Notes under the pieces: model-generated
Seen by the model: only the letters and a program-made list of their open reading frames with translations
Databases searched by the model: none
What the model was told of the DNA's origin: nothing
Translations under genes and position numbers: made by a program
In this document: one piece after another, positions 11,980 through 20,940 of the stretch
How positions within the stretch are numbered: the first letter of the stretch is position 1
Layout: each line of letters starts with the position of its first letter
Assembly (NCBI RefSeq): GCF_011044175.1
Contig: NZ_CP049057.1
Location: forward strand, 1,131,501 to 1,195,500
From: Rasiella rasia
Lineage (GTDB): Bacteria; Bacteroidota; Bacteroidia; Flavobacteriales; Flavobacteriaceae
Length of the DNA: 64,000 bases
Direction: 5' to 3'

Positions 11980-11987
11980 CAAAAATA
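11980..11987 (-). promoter_or_regulatory. Putative -7 promoter box of guaA (TATTTTTG)
   Basis: The reverse strand carries TATTTTTG ending 3 nt before the guaA ATG. It matches TAnnTTTG; no well-placed -33 element is visible. If used, the transcript would start at or very close to the start codon. Confidence 0.4.
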
Positions 11988-12056
11988 ATACTTCGGTTCA
12001 AAATGGAAACATAAAAACTTCAAAGTTTTTAACAGAAATCAACAACCCTACAATGC

Positions 12057-13652
12057 TCACAGCGTTATCACTGAAAAAGACATGTCTAACGGATCTAATT
12101 CTTCCTTTAATGTAGAAAGCAAATTAGCGCCATAGGGCAAATAATATTCAGAAAAGTTGGTGTTTCGCTCTTGTAAGCTTTGCTTCGGAAAGAGGCTGTC
12201 TTGAAGTGCTGTTAATCGCTGTAGTTTATCGGCTAATTTCCTTTTTTGGGCTTTTAGCAACCTTTTTTCAAGATGATTTATACCTTTTAACTGTTTCTGC
12301 TCCTGTGCTCCAACCGCTCCTACAAAAGAAGCGTCTGTTTGTTTGGCTAAGGTGTATAGCGCTTCAAATTGTTGCTTTAAATATTCGCGTTGTGTAGAAA
12401 AATCTATTTCTACATCTGAAATCTGATGAGTAAATGCTGTTTTTAATTCGGTTTGCTTTTGAAATAATCTTTCAATAGAAACATCCAGTTTATTCAGTTT
12501 ATCTGAAAGTTTTTCGGGCACTAGCAACACAGAATTTCTTAACAAAAGAATCGGGAAAGGCACAGCTACCGCATCAAAATAATCTTTCAGCTGAAACCAA
12601 TACGCCAACTCACCACCACCACCTACATAACAAAGGTTAGGCAAAATAACTTCCTGATACAATGGTCGTAGCAAGGCATTGGGTGAAAAACGCTTCGGGT
12701 GTTCGTTTAGTTCTTTTAAAATTTCATCTTTTGTAAAAACAATAGCAGTGTCGTTTACATAATACAAACCTTCTCGCTCAACAATTCGCTCTCGCATCCC
12801 ATTGGGGAGGTAAAACAAATTAATATCGCGCGGGTGCACTTGCTCATTATATCCTAATTGCGTTAAACGCTCGGTTGTTTCTGTCACTTTATGATAAGAA
12901 ACCTGCTTCAGCAAATCCTTTTCTGCGTACGGTACAAAAGCTCTTTTCAATTCGGTGTCGTTACCATCTACAATTATCAACCCGTATTCTTTAAACAATT
13001 CGTTACCTAAATAACGTGTGGCATCTGCCAAATTAGTATGCTTTGTATAAGCTTCGGTAAAGAGTTGTTGTAACTGCTTTCCATTTTTACTTTCACCAAA
13101 AATTTTTGAAGCCTTTTCAGCAATTTCTGCGAGTCCGTTAGTACTTAACTCTCCTACTGCGCCTCCGTGGGGTGCATCCCATTCTATTTTTTGGTCTTTA
13201 ACCGTGAAGTAATTAATTTCATCGAAGTCGTGATCTTCTGTAGCCATCCAATACACTGGCACAAAATTATTGGCAGGATGTTTCGCGTTAAGTGCTTCGG
13301 AAAGATTAATTACCGAAACAATTTTATAAAGAAAATATAGGGGCCCTGTAAACAAATTTAACTGGTGTCCTGTTGTGATGGTAAACGTATTATTCTTTTT
13401 GAGTAATTTAATGTTCTCTTGTGTAGCTGCGGAAATTTTAAAGCCTTCGTATTGTTTCTCTAGCTGCGCAACCAGAGTATTTCTAGAATTTGCCGTAAAC
13501 GATTGCTGCTTCAGTTGAAGTTGCTTTTCAAAATTTTCTATCTCGGGGAAATTTCCGTAGAAAGATGTAAGCGTTGATTTTTCAGCTATATAATCGCATA
13601 TTAATCTAGAAAAATAGCCAGTCTCGGCATACGAAAGCGTTGTTTTAGACAT
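12057..13652 (-). CDS. bshC: Bacillithiol biosynthesis cysteine-adding enzyme BshC
   Basis: 531 residues from ATG 13652 (MSKTTLSYAETGYFSRLICDY); an in-frame ATG 24 nt upstream is less likely because the family starts at this position and a promoter box (13674-13681) leaves only a short leader. BshC adds cysteine to glucosaminyl-malate, the last step of bacillithiol synthesis. Family marks include TITTGHQLNLFTGPLYFLYKI (about 100-120), YWMATEDHDFDEI and LCYVGGGGELAYW, then a coiled-coil region (about 380-490). bshA and bshB are not in the window, which is normal because these genes are often unlinked. It lies 80 bp upstream of guaA. Confidence 0.95.
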   Translation of the reverse strand: MSKTTLSYAETGYFSRLICDYIAEKSTLTSFYGNFPEIENFEKQLQLKQQSFTANSRNTLVAQLEKQYEGFKISAATQENIKLLKKNNTFTITTGHQLNLFTGPLYFLYKIVSVINLSEALNAKHPANNFVPVYWMATEDHDFDEINYFTVKDQKIEWDAPHGGAVGELSTNGLAEIAEKASKIFGESKNGKQLQQLFTEAYTKHTNLADATRYLGNELFKEYGLIIVDGNDTELKRAFVPYAEKDLLKQVSYHKVTETTERLTQLGYNEQVHPRDINLFYLPNGMRERIVEREGLYYVNDTAIVFTKDEILKELNEHPKRFSPNALLRPLYQEVILPNLCYVGGGGELAYWFQLKDYFDAVAVPFPILLLRNSVLLVPEKLSDKLNKLDVSIERLFQKQTELKTAFTHQISDVEIDFSTQREYLKQQFEALYTLAKQTDASFVGAVGAQEQKQLKGINHLEKRLLKAQKRKLADKLQRLTALQDSLFPKQSLQERNTNFSEYYLPYGANLLSTLKEELDPLDMSFSVITL

Positions 13653-13673
13653 AGAATGTTTAGAAGGTTTCTT

Positions 13674-13681
13674 CAAAAATA
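13674..13681 (-). promoter_or_regulatory. Putative -7 promoter box of bshC (TATTTTTG)
   Basis: The reverse strand reads TATTTTTG 21 nt upstream of the preferred bshC ATG. It overlaps the alternative upstream ATG at 13676, which argues for the downstream start. Confidence 0.4.
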
Positions 13682-13807
13682 AGGGATTAATCAGAATTTA
13701 AAATTATCAGCATCACTTTTGGGAAATATTTAAGTCGGTTTTTTTACTGTATCATTTCTGAAAGTGGAAATTCCTGTATCTTTAGCAATCTTTAAAAAAA
13801 CCAATCT

Positions 13808-16285
13808 ATGCTTAAAAATATATCATTCATCTTTCTATTTATCTGTGCTTCAGTTTCTGCACAATTACAATCACCAGCAGAATTCTTAGGGTACGAAATC
13901 GGTACCGAATTCTCTCGTCATGCAGACGTAGTGCGTTATTTTGAACATGTTGCTGCAAATAGCGATATGGTAACTTACGACACCTACGGCAAAACAAACG
14001 AACGTAGACCTCTTACTTACGCCGTGGTAACTTCGGCCCAGAACATGAGTAATATAGACCAAATTCGTCGAGATAACTTAAAGAACATTGGTTTAGAAAA
14101 CGGAAGTGCCAATCCGCAAACCGCAATTGTATGGCTTAGCTACAACGTACACGGAAATGAAGCGTCTTCTACCGAAGCTGCTATGAGCACTCTCTATAAA
14201 TTAATTACAGAAAAACAAGCATGGTTGCAAAATACCGTAGTAATTATAGACCCTTGTGTAAATCCAGATGGACGCGATAGATATGCCAATTGGTACAATC
14301 AAGTAAAAGCAACTCCATACAATAAAAAACAAGCCGCCGCAGAGCACAACGAGCCATGGCCAGGTGGAAGACCTAACCATTACCTCTTTGATCTTAACCG
14401 CGATTGGGCATGGGCAACACAAGTTGAAACACAACAACGTTTAACTATTTACAATCAATGGATGCCGCATATTCATGTAGATTTTCATGAACAAGGTATT
14501 AACGAGCCGTATTATTTTGCACCGGCAGCAGAGCCATATCACGAAATTATCACTCCGTTTCAGCGTACATTTCAAACTAAAATTGGAAAAAACCACGCAC
14601 GTTATTTTGATCAAGAAGGTTGGTTGTTTTTTACCAGAGAACGTTTCGATTTATTATACCCAAGCTACGGAGATACGTACCCAATGTTTATGGGAGCCAT
14701 TGGTATGACCTACGAACAGGCTGGGCATGGACGTGCAGGACTGGGTATTGATACAGACGAAGGCTACGAACTTACGCTTGTTGATCGTGTAGCACACCAT
14801 ACCACTACAGGTTTGTCTACCATAGAAATGGGGAGCCAAAATGCGGCACAGCTTAACAGTGAGTTTAAAAAATTCTTTCAGAACGATAACCTAAAGTACA
14901 AGAGTTATGTTGTAAAAGGAAACCCAGATAAAATTGATGCACTTACAAAGCTACTTCAGAAACATAATATTAAATACGGATTTAAAAGTAGTGGTACAGT
15001 GAGCGGTTATAGCTACAGCACGAACGGACAAGCGAGTATGAATGCAGCTAATGCGCTTGTGGTGAGTACGAACCAGCCAAAAGGAAAAATGATAAAAGTG
15101 CTTTTCGAGCCCAATGCTCAACTTGAAGAACCGTTAACATACGACATTACAGCCTGGAGTATCCCTCATGCCTACGGACTAGATGCTGTGGCAAGTACAA
15201 GTTTGGTAAGCGCAGATAAAGAGCTGTCAACATACAACATTAATAATGTAGCTTCACCTAATGGCGCCGGATATATTAGTCGGTGGAATAGTATGTACGA
15301 TGCACAATTTTTAGCCGAATTACTAACGGAAGATATTCGGGTGCGTTTTTCTGAAAAGGATCTAAAATTTGGGGGAACAGACTTCAAGAAAGGAAGTTTG
15401 GTGATAACAAAAAGTGATAACAGAAACAATCCAGACTTTCACCAGAAAGTAGTTGAAATTGCCAATAAACACAACAGACAATTGTACACCTCGCCTACAA
15501 GTTTTGGAGATACGAGAACCGATTTTGGGTCGCCAGATGTAAAGCTAATAAACAACCAACGCATAGCTGTTTTAAGAGGTAAAGGCACCTCTTCTTTAAA
15601 CTACGGTGCTATTTGGCATTTCTTCGAAACGCAACTACACTACCCCATTACTTCTATAGACACCGATGCCTTTAGACCTTCTGTACTAGCAGGTTTTGAC
15701 GTTCTAATTTTGCCAAGCGGCTGGTACAGTAGTTTGAGTAGTGAATCTACCATGGACGATATAAAAGCATGGGTACGACGTGGTGGAAAGATTATAGCGA
15801 TTGGCGGTGCTAACAACGTGTTTGCCAATAAAGACGGTTTCGATTTAAAAACCAACAAAACAGATGATGTTAGCGAAGAAGACTCTAAAGGAAATCTTAC
15901 ACCATACGACCAGCGTGAACGTGAAAGTGTAAAAGACTTTATTACCGGTAGTATTTATAAAATTAAACTAGACCCAACGCACCCTATGGCTTTTGGCTAT
16001 GATGATACCTACTATAGTTTAAAGTTAGGAAGCACTTCATATTCATTTTTAGAAAACGGATTTAACGTGGGGTATATAGAAGAACCTACATCTGTATCTG
16101 GTTTTTCTGGAGATAATGCGAAAGCAAAACTAAAAAACTCTATGGTTTTTGGTGAAGCTCGAGTAGGCAGCGGAAGCGTAATTTATATGGTAGACGATGT
16201 GCTATTTAGAAGCTTCTGGGAAAATGGAAAACTGTTAATGGTAAACTCAATATTCTTTGTAAATAATAATAAGTTTACATTGTAG
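13808..16285 (+). CDS. Secreted M14 family zinc carboxypeptidase
   Basis: 825 residues with a signal peptide (MLKNISFIFLFICASVSAQ). The M14 zinc-binding pair HxxE is in NVHGNEASS (H115, E118), the DPCVNPDGRDRY substrate-binding segment follows, and HIHVDFHEQG (221-230) supplies the third zinc ligand. GMTYEQAGHGR near residue 300 fits the catalytic Glu region. The C-terminal part (about 560-820) includes a GATase-like Rossmann stretch (DVLILPSGWYSSL, WVRRGGKIIAIGG), common in this Bacteroidota subgroup. No T9SS sorting domain is apparent, so a periplasmic location is likely. It is the only plus-strand gene between 7.2 and 22.8 kb. Confidence 0.92.
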   Translation: MLKNISFIFLFICASVSAQLQSPAEFLGYEIGTEFSRHADVVRYFEHVAANSDMVTYDTYGKTNERRPLTYAVVTSAQNMSNIDQIRRDNLKNIGLENGSANPQTAIVWLSYNVHGNEASSTEAAMSTLYKLITEKQAWLQNTVVIIDPCVNPDGRDRYANWYNQVKATPYNKKQAAAEHNEPWPGGRPNHYLFDLNRDWAWATQVETQQRLTIYNQWMPHIHVDFHEQGINEPYYFAPAAEPYHEIITPFQRTFQTKIGKNHARYFDQEGWLFFTRERFDLLYPSYGDTYPMFMGAIGMTYEQAGHGRAGLGIDTDEGYELTLVDRVAHHTTTGLSTIEMGSQNAAQLNSEFKKFFQNDNLKYKSYVVKGNPDKIDALTKLLQKHNIKYGFKSSGTVSGYSYSTNGQASMNAANALVVSTNQPKGKMIKVLFEPNAQLEEPLTYDITAWSIPHAYGLDAVASTSLVSADKELSTYNINNVASPNGAGYISRWNSMYDAQFLAELLTEDIRVRFSEKDLKFGGTDFKKGSLVITKSDNRNNPDFHQKVVEIANKHNRQLYTSPTSFGDTRTDFGSPDVKLINNQRIAVLRGKGTSSLNYGAIWHFFETQLHYPITSIDTDAFRPSVLAGFDVLILPSGWYSSLSSESTMDDIKAWVRRGGKIIAIGGANNVFANKDGFDLKTNKTDDVSEEDSKGNLTPYDQRERESVKDFITGSIYKIKLDPTHPMAFGYDDTYYSLKLGSTSYSFLENGFNVGYIEEPTSVSGFSGDNAKAKLKNSMVFGEARVGSGSVIYMVDDVLFRSFWENGKLLMVNSIFFVNNNKFTL

Positions 16286-16404
16286 AATTCGTTTTGTTAA
16301 TAGTTACTGGCGTACTTGTCCCGAGTTAAACTTGTATTTGAGCGGGTGAACATAGAATAGGTAGCAAAACAAATTTTTGTGTTAGCTAAACGGTCTTAAA
16401 CCAA

Positions 16405-17100
16405 TTAATTTTCAGCATTTTCATTGAATAGTGACCACTGCGCATCTATAGGCCTATGGCTTTTTGCAAATATGGAGGGCTCCATTAAAAAGAAGCTATC
16501 TTCATAGCTAAACTCGAAAGAATAGTTAGACATATCTATAATCCCACTAGACCAAGTAGCATCGCATAGGTACCACTTGTTATTTAGCTTGATTGCATTC
16601 CAAGAATGATTGGGAAGCTCCATGTTGTCGAATTTTATATTCTTAACCTGACCATATCCATGTATGATTTCGCACTCTAAACCAGCCAAATTAGCAAGCT
16701 CTTTGATTAAATAAGCATAGCCTGTACAGAGGGTTTTTTTCTCATCTTTTAATTGTTGGAAAATTTCTTTTTTAAATTGCTTGTTCCATTGGTGGAACTC
16801 TTCGGGATTGTTTTTTAGTTTTCTATGCATATGGCTGTTGGTTGACGTTAGATGGTAATCGCCACGTACATTATGTGTCACCCAAATATAAATTGCCCGA
16901 AAACGCTCAACATCTGTTTCTAGTTGGGCCGTAAGTCGTAACGCTAGTACTGGTAAATTAGTAAGCTCTTCACCTTTATACCTATCTGCAATGCGGTCTG
17001 CTTTCTGAAAGTTAATTTCATTAAAATCGTTTCGCTGGGAATGCAAACACAGTGTAAAAGTGAAGAACACTAAAAGGATAATCCTTTTCATATAGAACAT
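16405..17100 (-). CDS. Secreted transglutaminase-like (papain-fold) protein
   Basis: 231 residues; residues 1-21 look like a signal peptide (an internal ATG at 17091, MKRIILLVFF, is an equally good start). The Cys-His-Asp triad of the transglutaminase-like superfamily is visible as TLCTGYAYL (C125), NHSWNAIKL (H165) and WYLCDATW (D180). Such bacterial proteins are usually proteases or peptide cyclases rather than cross-linking enzymes. The gene begins 3 nt after the stop of the carboxypeptidase-regulatory-like gene, so the two form an operon. Confidence 0.85.
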   Translation of the reverse strand: MFYMKRIILLVFFTFTLCLHSQRNDFNEINFQKADRIADRYKGEELTNLPVLALRLTAQLETDVERFRAIYIWVTHNVRGDYHLTSTNSHMHRKLKNNPEEFHQWNKQFKKEIFQQLKDEKKTLCTGYAYLIKELANLAGLECEIIHGYGQVKNIKFDNMELPNHSWNAIKLNNKWYLCDATWSSGIIDMSNYSFEFSYEDSFFLMEPSIFAKSHRPIDAQWSLFNENAEN

Positions 17101-17103
17101 TTA

Positions 17104-17520
17104 TTAGTTCTTGATATACTTCGTATAATGCGATTCTTTGGTATGCACTGTGCGCATTGCACCATAAATGCGAACCGGAATATCCTCTAAAAAAGGCTCT
17201 ATATAGGTGGTTACTTGACCTATAGTTACCTCTTGATTTTTGTACCCCAGATAACTCACCACCAAGACGTCATCTTCTTTTAGTTCTTTCGGAAATTTGA
17301 AAGCCCCCGTTTTGTCTGAGGTCACCCCAATGGTGGTTCCTTTTAAAACAATGCTAGCTCCAAATAAGGGTCCGTCTAAGCTCGTTACCACTCCAGTGAT
17401 AGTTCTCTCTGTTTTGGCCTGGGCGTGCATAGGATTGGCAAAAAGCCAACATACCATGATTACGCTAAAGGCGCATACAACTTGTAAAAAGTTTCGTCGA
17501 TGTGTAATTTGTGTTCTCAT
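17104..17520 (-). CDS. Stand-alone CarboxypepD_reg-like domain protein
   Basis: 138 residues. After a basic N-terminus and a hydrophobic export segment (about 14-34), a single CarboxypepD_reg-like beta-sandwich domain follows: ITGVVTSLDGPLFGASIVLKGTTIGVTSD, GAFKFPKEL, LVVSYLGYKNQEVTI. This is the domain that normally precedes the plug of SusC/TonB-dependent receptors, but here it ends after about 40 further residues and no barrel follows. It is co-directional with, and 3 nt from, the transglutaminase-like gene. Confidence 0.8.
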   Translation of the reverse strand: MRTQITHRRNFLQVVCAFSVIMVCWLFANPMHAQAKTERTITGVVTSLDGPLFGASIVLKGTTIGVTSDKTGAFKFPKELKEDDVLVVSYLGYKNQEVTIGQVTTYIEPFLEDIPVRIYGAMRTVHTKESHYTKYIKN

Positions 17521-17666
17521 AAGATATTTATTTTTGTTTACTCAAACGTAGGTAGACTTAGATAGCTTAAAAAGTGTGAATGAGGTAACAAAACAAATGT
17601 CTGAGGGAATGGTGTATTTTAATGAGGGAGGTATAAGATTATATTGATGCAATTTACTGGCAACAA

Positions 17667-18353
17667 CTACAATTGCTTTAGTGGCGCACTTTTTAAATTT
17701 TTTATTTTAATCTCTTTATTTTTCACTTTTCGATGTGTAACAGACGTCATACTAAGGGTTTGCTCCCAAAACATTCCCTTGTTTACAGTAACGATAGCAA
17801 TCCCTTTACCTTCTTTACTAATTTCGTTGAAATTTCCTTCATAGAAATTATTGTACCATTTTGGGTTTACTGGTAAATCCTGAGCATATGTTGTAACCCC
17901 CTTTACCTCTATAGGTTTTCCTTCAAAGCCTTCACCAGAAACAGTAGATTTGGTTGTAATGATTCTGCATGGGTGATTCATAACTACAGTATCTTTTAAA
18001 ACAGTGAATGTTGTTTTAGTATCATTTATGGTAATATCTACCCAATATACAGTATCTGAATCTTTAGTTCTGAAGTACGATTTATCGTGTTTTAGCTGCA
18101 CAAATCTTTCTTGCACAAGTTCACCATTAGGAGCATAGTATTCTTTCTTATAATTTCCATTTTTGAAAGTTAAGACCATTTTAGAACCAATTAGTTCTTT
18201 TAGTCTTTCTATAGGATAAGAATCGCTATATGGTGTGTACGTGATGTCATACACCACTTGGCCTTCAAAATAATCTCTCGTTGGGGTGTTCTGATTACCG
18301 CACATGAAAGAAAAACACGCAAAACACACTACTAGTACAAGTACTCTTTTCAT
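17667..18353 (-). CDS. Secreted protein of unknown function (DUF4412/GLPGLI-like layout)
   Basis: 228 residues when started at ATG 18353 (MKRVLVLVVCFACFSFMC), which places a signal or lipoprotein-type segment at the N-terminus; an upstream in-frame start would add seven residues. The body begins FEGQVVYDITYTPY and continues with SKMVLTFKNGNYKKEYY and NDTKTTFTVLKDTVVMNHPCRIITTK, a layout seen in Bacteroidota DUF4412/GLPGLI-type secreted proteins. I could not confirm the family by motif alone. Function unknown. A gap of 146 bp separates it from the downstream operon. Confidence 0.65.
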   Translation of the reverse strand: MKRVLVLVVCFACFSFMCGNQNTPTRDYFEGQVVYDITYTPYSDSYPIERLKELIGSKMVLTFKNGNYKKEYYAPNGELVQERFVQLKHDKSYFRTKDSDTVYWVDITINDTKTTFTVLKDTVVMNHPCRIITTKSTVSGEGFEGKPIEVKGVTTYAQDLPVNPKWYNNFYEGNFNEISKEGKGIAIVTVNKGMFWEQTLSMTSVTHRKVKNKEIKIKNLKSAPLKQL

Positions 18354-18406
18354 AAAATTAGTATCAATAAGCATTTACATTATTTTCAAAGCATGAGTAC
18401 TATGGC

Positions 18407-18886
18407 TTATTTAACCATTTTTACAATTCGCTTATACTCTTTCCACTTGGGGTCTTGGTTAAATCCGCAACCAAATTCTACCATTTTAGTATCGTCTTCT
18501 AAAAGTCCAGCGAGCTTTTCTGAAGCAAATTCTGCATCGTCGATATACATATCCATGATAAAACCAAAATCGGTTGCTACCCTTGCCACTAGATGAACTA
18601 CACAGCCTTTTTTTAGTTCGTCTACAAAATAATCTTCTAGGGTTGCAAAATCTATGGTATCGTTATCGTTTGGAATCTCAACTGAAAATTGCAGATTAAA
18701 AGGACAGCATTTCTTGAATTTATAATCAACATATCCCATATCTACCCATCCTGTTGCTGGTTTTCCACTTTCTGATTGAACCATTACAACTGAAATTGAA
18801 TTTTCTGGGTAAAGATCTGCGTCATTTTTGAAGTCGGAGCAATCTGTCTTGTCCTTGCTTGAACTAAATATATCTAATATTCCCAA
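18407..18886 (-). CDS. Cytoplasmic protein of unknown function, possibly DUF695-related
   Basis: 159 residues with no signal peptide or membrane segment. The C-terminal NQDPKWKEYKRIVK and the preceding alternation of strands and helices weakly resemble DUF695/RraB-like proteins. An acidic composition and several cysteines (positions near 16, 59-60, 94, 139) are notable. No neighbour suggests a role. The name is tentative. Confidence 0.5.
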   Translation of the reverse strand: MGILDIFSSSKDKTDCSDFKNDADLYPENSISVVMVQSESGKPATGWVDMGYVDYKFKKCCPFNLQFSVEIPNDNDTIDFATLEDYFVDELKKGCVVHLVARVATDFGFIMDMYIDDAEFASEKLAGLLEDDTKMVEFGCGFNQDPKWKEYKRIVKMVK

Positions 18887-19216
18887 TGCTTTCTAAGTTA
18901 TATCCTTTCTATTTTAGGCGATTTGCACAACGAAAATCCGTAAGGTTTCGGGCACAGCAACTAAGATACTAATAGTGATGGGATTTCTGAGAATACCTTT
19001 AAAGAATCCTTTTTGGCATTGCTGTTATTAGCCAGCCTAACGGCCCAAAATCTTCTCTAGCAAACAATAAAATATGTTGAATCCTTTAACTATGTCTTTT
19101 TTTAAAGGCCGCTTTTCCTAAGAGAAATCTAACAATTCTTACATAGCAACAAGTGCTAAAAAAACTAGACCAATTGACGTCTGATATATGCCTTGTTGCG
19201 CTTTATTTATTTCCGA
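18887..19216. other. Intergenic region with no gene recognised
   Basis: 330 bp without a credible reading frame or tRNA. The only structure seen is an 8-bp inverted repeat GCAACAAG (19146-19153) / CTTGTTGC (19192-19199) separated by 38 nt, without a T-run, so it is not a convincing terminator. Confidence 0.6.
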
Positions 19217-19969
19217 TCATAAATTCAATTCAGCATTCGAAGCAGTAACAATATCTTGCATTGTTACCCTAAGCGCTTGAAAATTATCTCGTAATCGAAA
19301 CGCAAGAAAATAAAAATTATCAGCCCTGTTTTCAAATTCAGGAATTTTTAGGAGTTCCAAGCTGTTATTGGCAATCGTAGATTTTTGTAGATGTTTAGTC
19401 TCTTCTGTTAACGCATCTATATTTCTAACAGATCCATTTTTAGTGATAAATTCAATATACTCTTCTCCATACAATATATATGCATCTTTGTTTACATGCA
19501 TATTGGCAAATTCTCTTTCCCATTTAAATAACAATGTTTTTAACTCGTTATTTTTAAGTTTAGATAAGGCTCCAGAACTTTTCAATTCTACAAGCACGAA
19601 AGAGCTAGGTGTCCAATTGGGTGTCCAAAACGTTTTTTGAAGTAGCTCGTCAAAACTAGCTTCAGTTAAACTACTATCTTGAGTTCTCATAACGGTTAGC
19701 AGTTCCTCCAACCCTTCAATTATTCTATTGAATTTAGTAATTCTAGAGTCTAATTCAATTAAGTTCTCACTAAACTCTTTATTTAAATTCTGTACTATAA
19801 TCAGGTTTTGTTCGTTTAAGATACGTTCCTGATTTAGGTTATTTATTTGAAGGGCGATGAGAATTCCAATGACAACTAAAATAATCTCACCAACCGCATA
19901 TTTCAAATATTTCCCAGTCCTTCCCTTTGACAGAAGATTGTAACGAACTTTTCTAAAGAATTTTATCAT
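19217..19969 (-). CDS. DUF6090 family membrane-anchored protein (copy 1)
   Basis: 250 residues. It starts MIKFFRKVRYNLLSKGRTGKY, then one membrane helix YAVGEIILVVIGILIALQI (about 25-43) and NNLNQER, followed by a long helical, probably periplasmic, domain. This N-terminal signature defines DUF6090 in flavobacteria. Function is unknown. A paralogue lies 105 bp upstream at 20075-20794 with the same N-terminal plan but a diverged C-terminal domain. Confidence 0.8.
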   Translation of the reverse strand: MIKFFRKVRYNLLSKGRTGKYLKYAVGEIILVVIGILIALQINNLNQERILNEQNLIIVQNLNKEFSENLIELDSRITKFNRIIEGLEELLTVMRTQDSSLTEASFDELLQKTFWTPNWTPSSFVLVELKSSGALSKLKNNELKTLLFKWEREFANMHVNKDAYILYGEEYIEFITKNGSVRNIDALTEETKHLQKSTIANNSLELLKIPEFENRADNFYFLAFRLRDNFQALRVTMQDIVTASNAELNL

Positions 19970-20074
19970 TATTATATTGGTTGGTTTTCATGAAGCGTAC
20001 TACTCTCAGCAATGAGTAGTTGTGAGATAGCAATTATTTACATCCATAGTTGTTTAAATTTAAATTAAAAATAA

Positions 20075-20794
20075 TTATTGTAGATGGTTTCTAATGTTTC
20101 GTTGTAACCCCGATGCTTCCTTAAGTAGGTCTTTTGACATTCTTTGTTTAAATGCTATTATTTCTTTCGTTGTTGTTAGAAGACTTAAATAAGCCGAATC
20201 TGTTTGCAATGCTTCGAAAGAATTTGGAATGGCCGGTTTCAAGAGCCAAGAATAACTGAACTTTTCAATCATCGTAGGTCTTACACTCAAATTGTGATGG
20301 GGATTAACAATTACCTCCTCATTTTTCCTTAGATAAGGTGAAGAGTATTCATAATATCTTACAATGCTTTTCTGAAGACTATCATTTGAAATAACATCTA
20401 ATCCAATTGATGTTAACTTTTCATAGACCGAAGAATTTGTTATGAGATTGGTAAACAATGAACTTCTGGTGAAATGAATATTTAGCGAATCGTTATATGG
20501 CAATTTGTTTTCAAAATGATTTAATAACAAATCAATGCTTTCTATGGTTTTTTGAGAGTTATTTATATTCGATTTTAAGTCAATGATATCTAAATCAATG
20601 GCTTCAGACAATTCCGTTAAGTATTTTACCTCGGTTCTCTTGATTATACGATTTTCATTCCAATTATTTACTTGAAGTGCAATTAGAATTCCAATGACAA
20701 CAAGAACAATTTCACCAACTGCATAAATTAAATACTTACTGAATTTATTTTCGGAGAGTAATCTTTGTCTAATTTTTCTAAAGAATTTTATCAT
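20075..20794 (-). CDS. DUF6090 family membrane-anchored protein (copy 2)
   Basis: 239 residues beginning MIKFFRKIRQRLLSENKFSK, then the membrane helix YAVGEIVLVVIGILIALQV and NNWNENR, nearly the same as in copy 1. The helical C-terminal domain is more diverged. Tandem duplication is the simplest origin. Both are on the same strand and may be co-transcribed. Function unknown. Confidence 0.8.
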   Translation of the reverse strand: MIKFFRKIRQRLLSENKFSKYLIYAVGEIVLVVIGILIALQVNNWNENRIIKRTEVKYLTELSEAIDLDIIDLKSNINNSQKTIESIDLLLNHFENKLPYNDSLNIHFTRSSLFTNLITNSSVYEKLTSIGLDVISNDSLQKSIVRYYEYSSPYLRKNEEVIVNPHHNLSVRPTMIEKFSYSWLLKPAIPNSFEALQTDSAYLSLLTTTKEIIAFKQRMSKDLLKEASGLQRNIRNHLQ

Positions 20795-20940
20795 TATTAT
20801 TTTGATTCGTTAAGAAAAACAACAGGGTTGTATATGACCCATAGCCTACAATTTAGCGATTTTTATTCTCATGAACTGTATTTATGCGTGCATTCATTTT
20901 TTGGCTTTTCATGTGTTTAATCTGTTGTTTCAATTATTCA

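Noticed and set aside
19146-19199. Inverted repeat as a terminator or insertion-sequence end
   Set aside because: Only 8 bp with a long spacer, no T-run, no target-site duplication and no transposase nearby.
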